Shown here piece by piece: positions 7,217-16,591 of a stretch of 49,439 nt of DNA. Position 1 is the first letter of the stretch; each line of letters opens with the position of its first letter. Below the pieces are notes generated by a model. That model did not search any database and was not told the origin of the DNA. It worked only from the letters and a program-made list of their open reading frames with translations. Origin of the DNA: Acidobacteriota bacterium (GTDB lineage Bacteria; Acidobacteriota; Terriglobia; Terriglobales; Acidobacteriaceae); assembly GCA_023410055.1 (NCBI GenBank), contig JAEYQK010000069.1:1-49439 (forward strand), written 5' to 3'. The translations under genes were made by a program, and so were the position numbers.

Positions 7217-8524
7217 ATGAAGGCAATCGATTTCCTTCCATCGCAACTCGTCGCATTTGATGAACCGACTGACCCGCAAATCGAGTCCGCCGCCGAACTC
7301 GAAGAGGTCGCGCGCCATCTGGACATCGAGTCATGGATACTCCAGCGCCTACTCCATCCCGAGCGCGAACTCACGACGAACCTGATTGTTGATGGCAAGA
7401 ACGGAAACCCACTGATGTTTACCGGCTACCGCGTGCAGCACCTCACCTCTCGCGGTCCGACACTCGGTGGAGTCTCATTTTCGCCCCATGCTTATCTGAC
7501 CGGAGTTCGTGCATCTGCAATGCAGGCCACGTGGCAAGCTGCCCTCTTGAACCTGCCGTTTGGCGGAGCAGCAGGTGCTGTCATCTGTAATCCTGACGAA
7601 CTCTCAGAAGATGAACTGAGGCAGCTCTCGAAGAATTATGCTCATGCTCTTCGTGGTATTGTCGGCCGCTTTGACGACGTGCTATCGCCAGGCCTCGGCT
7701 GTCACACCCAGATGATTGCTTGGATGCTCGACAGCATCGCGCAGGACTCAGGACGAATGGAGCCGGGTGCTGCCGCCGGAAAACCCGAGTCCTTGTATGG
7801 GCTCCCCGACTACACGGGGATGACCACCCGCGGAATTCTCGCACTGGTCGAAGCCCTTGCACTACGGCACGTTAAAGGCTCGACAGTGTTGTCACAAAGT
7901 GACGGACTGCGCGGACTTCGAGTTAGCGTTCAGGGATTCGGCGCGCTCGGCGCCTCCCTTGCGCGCGAACTTTATGATCGCGGCGCTAAAGTTGTAGCGA
8001 CTGCCGACATCTCCGGCGGGCTCTACAATTCTGAAGGCATGGACGTTCCGTCGCTTCAGAATTACGTCGGCGAAAAGGCAGTCACTTTCGGCTTCGGCGG
8101 CGCGGATGCCGTTCGCAACGCTGATGTCCTCGAAGCGGACTGCGACCTGCTCATCGCTGCCGCCGCCGAACGCCAGATATCAACGACCAACGCCGCCCGG
8201 ATCCGCGCACAATTCGTGATCGAAGCTGCCAAATGGGCTGTAACGAGTTCCGCAGAACAGAACCTCGCCTCGCGAGGTATTACCGTTATCCCGGAAATGC
8301 TTGCCACTGCGGGCGCAGCGATCTCGGCATTTTTGGAATGGAATCAGAGTGCGAGGTTTTCAGCCTTTTCAGCGGCGGAGATGCAGTCGGAACTCACGAA
8401 CCGGGTAACCACTGCCCTGAACTCGGTGCTCACAACCGCCGCCAAGAACGGCTCGACCCTGCGCCGAGCTGCACATTTGCTAGCTATCGACCGTATAGCA
8501 AACGAGATGAGGGTTAGGAGATGA
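7217..8524 (+). CDS. Glu/Leu/Phe/Val dehydrogenase homologue, probably catalytically inactive
   Basis: The start is set at ATG 7217, after GAAAGGG; an in-frame ATG at 7184 would add 11 residues. The 435-residue protein follows the whole amino-acid dehydrogenase architecture. An N-terminal substrate domain contains FTGYRVQHLTSRGP, and a Rossmann domain has GFGALG and the DISGG turn. The catalytic positions differ from the family: GP-x-KGG is GPTLGG, the TWK lysine is Gln (TWQAAL), GGAKGG is GGAAGA, the PAPD aspartate is Gly (LSPGLG) and the VSYFEW serine is Ala (SAFLEW). NAD(P) binding looks intact while amino-acid deamination should be lost. It may be a regulatory pseudo-enzyme or have another activity. 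The reading frame is intact, so it is not an obvious decaying gene. No operon partner is seen. Confidence 0.88.
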   Translation: MKAIDFLPSQLVAFDEPTDPQIESAAELEEVARHLDIESWILQRLLHPERELTTNLIVDGKNGNPLMFTGYRVQHLTSRGPTLGGVSFSPHAYLTGVRASAMQATWQAALLNLPFGGAAGAVICNPDELSEDELRQLSKNYAHALRGIVGRFDDVLSPGLGCHTQMIAWMLDSIAQDSGRMEPGAAAGKPESLYGLPDYTGMTTRGILALVEALALRHVKGSTVLSQSDGLRGLRVSVQGFGALGASLARELYDRGAKVVATADISGGLYNSEGMDVPSLQNYVGEKAVTFGFGGADAVRNADVLEADCDLLIAAAAERQISTTNAARIRAQFVIEAAKWAVTSSAEQNLASRGITVIPEMLATAGAAISAFLEWNQSARFSAFSAAEMQSELTNRVTTALNSVLTTAAKNGSTLRRAAHLLAIDRIANEMRVRR

Positions 8525-8569
8525 AGATGCGGCGTGGATGCCGGGATCGAACTGAACTGTGTGTCTAGC

Positions 8570-9370
8570 CTATTTCCCTTCCACCGTTTTCACTTCGATA
8601 GCGCGATCTTTCGTCTGATCAGCTGCTGCAAATGCCTCATCGCGAGGCAACTGCAGCTCGAAGCCAGCAATCTCGTTGACCTGAGCTGCCACATCGGCAG
8701 CTTGCAGCTTAACAACGTGTCCGCCGTGCTTTCGGTCTGCCGTTATGAAATGCCAGTGGTAGCCTGGAACGCTAACACCGCGGCTGAAAGCAGGACTACG
8801 AATTCCGATCAGAACGCCGCTGATGTCCCTGTAATCATGCACAACTTGGGAGGCCGATACTTCTACCAGCGGCCTATATGGCTTGCTTTGCGGAGGGATC
8901 GCTCGAACCGACATAAGCTGGTATTGCCCCTCTATTCTGATCGCGTAGAACAGATTCTTGTTTGGGACAAATCGGTCAAGCCAAGCTTCGAGTTCCGCAA
9001 GGGAAGATGCTCGCTCCGAGCGGAACTCCTTCCCGCGGTGAAACCGAGTAACGTATGCGAGCGGCGTCTTGTCCTGTGGGCCGGCTATCTGAACCGAACC
9101 GTCAGACTTCGCGTGATAGCACACACCGTCGAGCATGATCATCTCGCCGTCGAGATGGTTGAATGTTCCTATCCCGAAATCGCCCTTACGACGTAGCTCT
9201 GTTACAGTCAGGTCACCGTCATAAACTCCCGCCAACAACGCATCCAACGTCGAATATGCAAACAGGCGTGAGTCATTTTGTGCACTGATGCACGTTGGAA
9301 CAACAGCGGCCAGCACCGCTACTAGAAGAAGGCGAACCAAGACTCGCGCGATGATCGGCTTATTGCTCAT
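8570..9370 (-). CDS. budA: Alpha-acetolactate decarboxylase with signal peptide
   Basis: The 266-residue protein matches acetolactate decarboxylase: GDFGIGTFNHLDGEM (63-77), TPLAYVTRF, and the zinc site GYHWHF...HGGHV with His205, His207 and His218. The enzyme converts 2-acetolactate to acetoin. Its N-terminus (about 1-31) is a hydrophobic signal peptide ending CISAQ, so it should be exported, as in some bacilli, whereas many homologues are cytosolic. No acetolactate synthase or butanediol dehydrogenase gene is adjacent. It starts three bases after the stop of the pilin-like gene, and its AAGGG Shine-Dalgarno overlaps that stop, so the two are cotranscribed. It could supply external acetoin or remove acetolactate outside the cytoplasm; this is inference. 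Confidence 0.93.
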   Translation of the reverse strand: MSNKPIIARVLVRLLLVAVLAAVVPTCISAQNDSRLFAYSTLDALLAGVYDGDLTVTELRRKGDFGIGTFNHLDGEMIMLDGVCYHAKSDGSVQIAGPQDKTPLAYVTRFHRGKEFRSERASSLAELEAWLDRFVPNKNLFYAIRIEGQYQLMSVRAIPPQSKPYRPLVEVSASQVVHDYRDISGVLIGIRSPAFSRGVSVPGYHWHFITADRKHGGHVVKLQAADVAAQVNEIAGFELQLPRDEAFAAADQTKDRAIEVKTVEGK

Positions 9371-9373
9371 CCC

Positions 9374-9760
9374 TTATTGAACCGTCTCGAAGTTCATGTT
9401 CTCGTCGACTGACATCTGCGACGGCGCGCCAGAGGTGTCTTCCCCAGAACGCGTAGCAATCACGCGAAATCCGCTTTCGGTTGTCTGAATCTCATACGCG
9501 TAAGGCGGGCGATTCCGAACTGAGATGTAGTTGTTGGAAACTAGATCGTCCAGCGACACGTACTTCCCTTCCGTCGCGAAGTATCGGCGCTCGGCTTGGG
9601 CGATGCCCATCAGATCAGTCTTCACGCCCGTGATGTTGATTGCGGCTTTTGGATTGTCCACACCAGCCGGAGCAACGCTGCTTTGCACTTGCTTGGAATA
9701 GATGTACATCCCGATGGCAAGCACAATCAGAATGCTAATGAATCCGAACAGTCGTCCCAT
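9374..9760 (-). CDS. Pilin-like single-pass protein of unknown function
   Basis: The start at ATG 9760 is chosen because a strong GGAGGGG sits just upstream; the longer frame to 9817 lacks such a site. The 128-residue protein has one N-terminal hydrophobic helix (MGRLFGFISILIVLAIGMYI) and a soluble part. That part carries AQAERRYFATEGKYVSLDDL, a pattern common in the head of type IV pilins and pseudopilins. The canonical prepilin cleavage motif (G-F-T-L-x-E) is absent, so processing by prepilin peptidase is doubtful. It precedes the acetolactate decarboxylase gene on the same strand by three bases. Whether it has anything to do with that enzyme is unknown. Confidence 0.7.
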   Translation of the reverse strand: MGRLFGFISILIVLAIGMYIYSKQVQSSVAPAGVDNPKAAINITGVKTDLMGIAQAERRYFATEGKYVSLDDLVSNNYISVRNRPPYAYEIQTTESGFRVIATRSGEDTSGAPSQMSVDENMNFETVQ

Positions 9761-9877
9761 ACGCCCCTCCGTAGCAATCAATTGCATCGTGAATCTCTGG
9801 AATTGGCAAGTAACCACGGAGTTGCAGCGTTTGGACTATTGGTGAGCAGAACTGTGATCTGGAAGGCCGAGTCACAC

Positions 9878-9905
9878 AAAAAGAGCTGCCCTCTGTGAGC
9901 AGCCC
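9878..9905 (-). terminator. Intrinsic terminator of the propionate operon
   Basis: On the minus strand GGGCTGCTC-ACAGA-GGGCAGCTC forms a nine-base-pair stem, including two G-U pairs, followed directly by TTTTT. It lies 35 bases after the meaB stop and closes the long minus-strand operon that begins near 19.8 kb. Confidence 0.75.
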
Positions 9906-9939
9906 TTGAGCTTTGCGCAATCTTCGCGTGAAATCCCTG

Positions 9940-11050
9940 CTAGCTCTTCTCCTCGCCATTAGCATGGAGATCAAGCAGCACCTGTGCGGCTCGGAAAGAG
10001 CTGATCTTTCCTTCACTAACTTCGCGCTCGTAAGCCGCAAGCGCTGATTTCACTGCGGGATCGTTGCGGAAGCGAGACTGAAGTTCCTGCTCGATCATCT
10101 CGTGCATCCACTGGCGTGCCTGCTCCTGGCGACGGCTTTCGAAAAGACCTTGGGTCATCAGGAGTTGCCGGTGTTGCAGCACCATGTCCCAGATGTCCGC
10201 AATGCCTTCGTGCGAGATCGCCGAACAAGTTACCACCTGGGGTGCCCAACCCGTCTCTGACGGCGGGAATAGATGTAGCGCACTGCGATACTCAATTGCG
10301 GCGGCTTTGGCCTTTTGACGATTGCTGCCGTCGGCTTTGTTGATGGCGATAAGATCGCTCATCTCCATGATGCCGCGCTTGATACCCTGAAGTTCGTCAC
10401 CTGCGCCAGCCAGCATCAGTAACAGGAAGAAGTCAACCATCGCGGACACGGCAGTCTCGGACTGCCCGACTCCGACGGTCTCGACCAGCACGTTCTTGAA
10501 GCCAGCAGCTTCGCAGAGGAGCATGGTCTCGCGCGTACGCCGTGTGATGCCGCCTAGCGATCCGCCTGAAGGCGATGGGCGAATAAATGCGCGCTCGTCA
10601 GCCGCAAGCCGCTCCATGCGCGTCTTGTCGCCCAGAATGCTACCCTTTGACTTCTGGCTGCTGGGATCGATAGCGAGAACAGCAACGCGCTCGCCGCGCT
10701 GCTCGGTCAGATGAGTGCCGAGTGCCTCGATAAACGTGCTCTTGCCCACGCCGGGCACGCCGGTTATTCCTATACGAACGGAATCCCCCGTATGAGGAAG
10801 GCAAGCCTCGATGATTTCCTGCGACAGTTCGGCGTCTTCGGCACGCGAGCTTTCTACAAGAGTGATCGCCTGGGCCAGAATCGTGCGCTCGCCGCGCAGG
10901 ATGCCGTCGATGTATTCGGGCGCAGAAAGTCGGCGGCGCCGAGCTTTTCTAATGCGCTCCAGATGATCGGTTGAGACCGCCGGAGGCTGCTCGACGCCGG
11001 GTACTACCTTCATGGTTCCGTCCTGGTCGCCCAGGGCGGAACCTGTTCTC

Positions 11051-11067
<17 letters not shown>
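9940..11067 (-). CDS. meaB: Methylmalonyl-CoA mutase-associated GTPase MeaB
   Basis: The 375-residue protein is a G3E-type P-loop GTPase of the MeaB/ArgK family. It has Walker A GVPGVGKST, the family signature VLAIDPSSQKSKGSILGDK, a switch region ETVGVGQSE and the guanine-specificity motif NKAD. MeaB protects B12-dependent methylmalonyl-CoA mutase from inactivation and gates loading of adenosylcobalamin. The gene overlaps the 3' end of the mutase large-subunit gene by 17 bases, indicating translational coupling, and it is the last gene of the operon. The N-terminal 40 residues are not conserved in style and a start at a later Met (residue 19) is possible. The older name ArgK (arginine transport kinase) is not appropriate in this context. 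Confidence 0.96.
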
Positions 11068-13207
<2,140 letters not shown>

Positions 13208-13208
13208 G

Positions 13209-15119
13209 TTAGTCCCTCACTCCCAATTTATCCTGCCAGGTTTTGAGTACCTCGGCGGCATTGCTGCGCACGTGGATAAAGTCGGCCACTCCATCCCGCT
13301 TCAGCTGTTCGAGTGTGTCTTTCGGATATCCAGCGACGATGACGGGCCACTGCTTACCGCCACCGCGCAGTCCCTTGATGATCGGAGCCGCAATCTGCGG
13401 ATACTCCTCATCAGAGCTGCAGAGCACCACGGCGTCCGGATCGTGCTCGACGATGTCCTTCACCGCTGCTTCGACGTTCTCTGCGGTCACAGTGACCAGA
13501 TAGAATCCGCCGCAACCGAAGAAGTTCGAAGCAAATCCGGAGCGGGCCTTGCGCATCTTCAGATCGCCGATTTCAAGCAGAACGATGCGAGGCAAACGTC
13601 CCGTCTTCGCCGCGTGACGCTCGATCCTCAGACGCAGTGCCTCGAACACCTCGCCTGCGCGACGCGGCGCCAGCGCCTGCACCCGAATCGCAACCGCACC
13701 TTCCTGCTTGGTCGCAGGAACACGGAGCCGCTTCAGTTCCTCCAGCATGCGCTCTTTCTGGTTCGGATACTGGTTGGTTCCCAACAGATTAGCGCGGCGT
13801 GCACCAATCGCTGCTTCCTTCGCCTTGCACGATTTTTGCACGGTCTCCTGGATTGTGCCCAGTTCGAGCGACTTAAGGAATCCGCCTGCGCTCTCGACCT
13901 GCTGCATCAACTTCCAAGCTTCGCTCTCGATCGAGTTCGTCAGCGACTCGACATAGTAAGAACCCGCGGCGGGATCTACCGTGCGATCTAAGTACGACTC
14001 CTTCTTCAGAATGATCTGCGTGTTCCGAGCGATCCGGCGGCTGAACTCATCGACCGTCTTGTATGAGGCATCGAAAGGCGCAACTGCCAGCGAATCGGCG
14101 CCGCCGATTGCAGCCGACATCGCTTCCGTCGTGTCACGCAGCATGTTTACGTACGGATCGTAGATCGTCGCATTCCAATCTGAAGTACGTGCGTGAATGA
14201 CTGCTTTTGTCGCAACCTCGCTCGCGCCGAATGCCTTGGCTGCCTCCGCCCACAACGTACGTGCGGCCCGCAGCTTCGCGATCTCGAAGAAGTAATTCGA
14301 TCCGACAGAAAATGCGAAGAAAAGTGCACCGGCAACTTCGTCAGCGGTCAGTCCGCGATTCGTCAACTCGGATGCGTACTCGACAGCCTGCGCGATTGCA
14401 TGTCCGAGCTCCTGCACGGTTGTGCTGCCCGCTTCGTGGAACTGCGAACCGCGAACCGCGAGCACCTTGAAGCCGGGAGTCTTCGCTTTAGCGGTCTGCA
14501 CCAGCGCCGCCGCTTCGTCGAAGATGCCCTTGCGATCTTTCGCCGAAGAGCCGGTCAGAGCCAGATCGCCCAGCGGATCGTAGTCAACCGATCCGGAGAG
14601 ATGACTCGCGCGAGCACCGAGAGCTTCCACCAACTTTTCGTAGACGTCCTTGGCGCGCGAACCGGCGCGGAAGTGGACAGGGGTCTTATCCAGCGCTACC
14701 GAACGAACCAGCACGCCGAAATCCTTCGCGCTGTAAGCGGCAACTCCGCGCAATCCATCAACACCCGACTCCAGCACGAAACAGACTTCGTCCGCACCTT
14801 TGCTGATAGCTTCGAGCGCGACCTCGTTCGCTTTCGCGGGATCAGCCTCGTCGATCTCTTCGCGGATTCTCCAGTTGTTCGCCGCAGTTGCCGCGCCGCG
14901 CGTGAACGGAAACTCGCCCGGAAGAACATCCATCGCGCTATCGAGCGCCTTGAGGTCTTCGCTGCGGTAGTACGGCTTAACGGTGATCCCGTCGTCGGTT
15001 TGCCAAAGCAGCTTCTTGGCATAATCGGCGCCCTTCAGGTCTTTCTGAATGACGGTTTGCCACTGCTCAGTCGTGACCGGCGGGAATGTATCCTGTAATG
15101 TTAAACGCTTCTTGTCCAT
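13209..15119 (-). CDS. mutA: Methylmalonyl-CoA mutase, small subunit
   Basis: The start is placed at ATG 15119 (MDKKRLTLQDTFPP), because the extra 48 residues of the longer frame overlap the epimerase gene and have no family character. The 636-residue protein parallels the large subunit: the barrel part includes PYYRSEDL, FTRGAATAANNW and DPAAGSYYVESLT. In the C-terminal B12-like domain the DxHxxG ligand motif is replaced by GDLKMRKARSG, so it cannot ligate cobalamin through His. This is the usual state of the non-catalytic small subunit of the heterodimeric enzyme. The stop is seven bases from the end of the epimerase on one side and one base from mutB on the other. Confidence 0.95.
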   Translation of the reverse strand: MDKKRLTLQDTFPPVTTEQWQTVIQKDLKGADYAKKLLWQTDDGITVKPYYRSEDLKALDSAMDVLPGEFPFTRGAATAANNWRIREEIDEADPAKANEVALEAISKGADEVCFVLESGVDGLRGVAAYSAKDFGVLVRSVALDKTPVHFRAGSRAKDVYEKLVEALGARASHLSGSVDYDPLGDLALTGSSAKDRKGIFDEAAALVQTAKAKTPGFKVLAVRGSQFHEAGSTTVQELGHAIAQAVEYASELTNRGLTADEVAGALFFAFSVGSNYFFEIAKLRAARTLWAEAAKAFGASEVATKAVIHARTSDWNATIYDPYVNMLRDTTEAMSAAIGGADSLAVAPFDASYKTVDEFSRRIARNTQIILKKESYLDRTVDPAAGSYYVESLTNSIESEAWKLMQQVESAGGFLKSLELGTIQETVQKSCKAKEAAIGARRANLLGTNQYPNQKERMLEELKRLRVPATKQEGAVAIRVQALAPRRAGEVFEALRLRIERHAAKTGRLPRIVLLEIGDLKMRKARSGFASNFFGCGGFYLVTVTAENVEAAVKDIVEHDPDAVVLCSSDEEYPQIAAPIIKGLRGGGKQWPVIVAGYPKDTLEQLKRDGVADFIHVRSNAAEVLKTWQDKLGVRD

Positions 15120-15126
15120 GTGAGCC

Positions 15127-15618
15127 TCAACGCGCCGCCGGGTCTTCGACGACTTCCAGCAATACGCCAAACGCCGCGTCTTCCCGAGATTTTGGATGCA
15201 CGAAGAAAACGGTGGTTCCGCGCGAACCCTTGCGGGGCGCCTTGTCAATAATGCGGAACCCATTCTGCTGCATGTAGTCGAACGCAGCCTGCGCGCTCTT
15301 CACGCGGAAGCCAACGTGGGCGAGGTAGTTGCGTCCGCCCTGCTTTTCGAGTCCCTTCGCAACAGGCGATTCAGGGCTCAACGGCTCCAGAATCTGCAGT
15401 AGATTCGGACCGGCTCCAATCTGCAGCAACGCCTCGCGAACCTGATCGCCGCCAAGAACTTCCTCGCGGTGAATCTCGCGGAAGCCCAGCATCTCGTACG
15501 CTTTCACCTGCTTGTCCAGTTCTCCCTGGGGGACTGCGATCGCGATGTGATCGACAAACTGGAAGCCAGGTACCTTCAACAACTCTTCGTTAAACGCCTT
15601 CTGTGCACTATGTTCCAT
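15127..15618 (-). CDS. mce: Methylmalonyl-CoA epimerase
   Basis: The start at 15618 (MEHSAQKAFNEELL) is chosen because the longer frame runs back through the hairpin at 15646-15674. The 163-residue protein is a two-module vicinal-oxygen-chelate fold. It has metal-ligand candidates His in FVDHIAIAV, Gln in LLQI, His in AHVGFRV and Glu in LLEVVED. Methylmalonyl-CoA epimerase interconverts the (S) epimer made or used by carboxylases and the (R) epimer used by the mutase. It sits between the transcarboxylase and mutase genes, exactly the step needed to join them. A glyoxalase-family relative is the only alternative, and the context makes it unlikely. Its Shine-Dalgarno is weak (AGAGAAA). Confidence 0.93.
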   Translation of the reverse strand: MEHSAQKAFNEELLKVPGFQFVDHIAIAVPQGELDKQVKAYEMLGFREIHREEVLGGDQVREALLQIGAGPNLLQILEPLSPESPVAKGLEKQGGRNYLAHVGFRVKSAQAAFDYMQQNGFRIIDKAPRKGSRGTTVFFVHPKSREDAAFGVLLEVVEDPAAR

Positions 15619-15640
15619 TTCGGTTTCTCTGGGACCCAAA

Positions 15641-15674
15641 CAAAAGCCCCACGCTAGCTCTGCGAACGTGGGGC
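15641..15674 (-). terminator. Intercistronic hairpin with U-rich tail ahead of mce
   Basis: On the minus strand GCCCCACG and CGTGGGGC pair perfectly over a 13-base loop, followed by TTTTGTTT. It lies between the biotin carrier gene and mce, 23 bases before the mce start. The form is that of an intrinsic terminator, yet there is little room for a new promoter. It may attenuate rather than end transcription, lowering epimerase and mutase expression relative to the transcarboxylase. Confidence 0.6.
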
Positions 15675-15718
15675 AACACGCATTGCGCGATGCCGCACGC
15701 GCGAGATTCAAATTTTGA

Positions 15719-16123
15719 CTATTCGCATTCGACGAGAATCTGGCCGACCTGAACGCCGTCGCCCGGATTCACGTTGATCTTCTTCACCTTACCCGCAACC
15801 GGGGCCGTGACGTTGGTTTCCATCTTCATGGCTTCGAGCACCATCATCAGGTCATTGGCCTGAATCTGCTGGCCTTCCTGGATGTTCACCTTGATCACGA
15901 TACCCGCGATGGGACTGCGGCAGACCTTGTCCTCATCCACGTTGCTGGCTTCGCCGTTCGGTTTCGGTGCAGCCACCGGAGCGGCGGCCGGGGCGGCAAA
16001 GCTGACGGACGAACCCGGAGCATAAGGCGGAACGTAGCCACCGAACCCTCGGCCCTGTTCCTCTTCGGGAACCTCAACTTCTACTTCATAAGCTTTGCCA
16101 TCAACAGAAATCTTGAGTTTCAC
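15719..16123 (-). CDS. Biotin carboxyl carrier protein (transcarboxylase 1.3S-type)
   Basis: The 134-residue protein begins MKLKISVDGKAYEVEVEV, which closely parallels the start of the propionibacterial 1.3S subunit. It continues through a flexible Ala/Pro-rich linker (about 35-60) and ends in a biotinyl domain with the biotinylation motif EAMKMET. The Lys in AMKM is the attachment site. The carrier shuttles a carboxyl group between the 12S-type and 5S-type carboxyltransferases encoded upstream in the same operon. No biotin carboxylase gene accompanies it, which fits transcarboxylation rather than ATP-driven carboxylation. A strong hairpin follows the gene at 15646-15674. Confidence 0.96.
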   Translation of the reverse strand: MKLKISVDGKAYEVEVEVPEEEQGRGFGGYVPPYAPGSSVSFAAPAAAPVAAPKPNGEASNVDEDKVCRSPIAGIVIKVNIQEGQQIQANDLMMVLEAMKMETNVTAPVAGKVKKINVNPGDGVQVGQILVECE

Positions 16124-16188
16124 AATTTGCTCCTTGCGAATTGTAGGGGCCGGATCTCAGTCTCGGAACCGGCCCCGCAAACGTTCTT

Positions 16189-16569
16189 TTATCGGTGCGT
16201 CAGGTTGTGCGATGCCTGAATGAACACGCGTCCCTGCTGGGCCCACGGGTTGACGCCTGCCGGCTGAACAAGGTTCGCGCGGCGAGCCCGAGCGCGCAGT
16301 CCGAGGAAGTGCGTCACGGCTGCGGAGATTACAGCCATGACTTCCGGGCTAATGCCCTCCTCTTTCGCCGCTGCACTCTTCTTCGAATCCACCGGCTGAA
16401 CTGACTTGATCGTTGGCCCTGCAACTGGCGCGGCTGCCGCAGCAGCTGTCGCCATCGGTTGAGCAGGCTGCGATTTCGCCACCTGCTCCTTCAACAGCGC
16501 CTTGATCTCTGCAAGCTCCTGCTCCAGCAAGTCAACGCGTTTCGATAGTGTTAATGCACTCTTTGCCAT
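16189..16569 (-). CDS. Small accessory subunit of biotin-dependent carboxyltransferase
   Basis: The 126-residue protein starts with a coiled-coil segment (about 8-33, LSKRVDLLEQELAEIKALL). An Ala/Pro-rich linker follows, and then a conserved-looking C-terminus: SPEVMAVISAAVTHFLG, a basic patch RARARRAN, and the ending PWAQQGRVFIQASHN. Such an ending occurs in small subunits or gamma/delta-like tails that tether biotin-dependent decarboxylases and acyl-CoA carboxylases. Here there is no membrane helix, so it is a soluble version. It lies between the 12S-type gene and the biotin carrier gene, so it probably helps assemble the complex. Its exact role is unknown. Confidence 0.7.
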   Translation of the reverse strand: MAKSALTLSKRVDLLEQELAEIKALLKEQVAKSQPAQPMATAAAAAAPVAGPTIKSVQPVDSKKSAAAKEEGISPEVMAVISAAVTHFLGLRARARRANLVQPAGVNPWAQQGRVFIQASHNLTHR

Positions 16570-16591
16570 ATCGGTCTCGTTTCCTCGTGGA

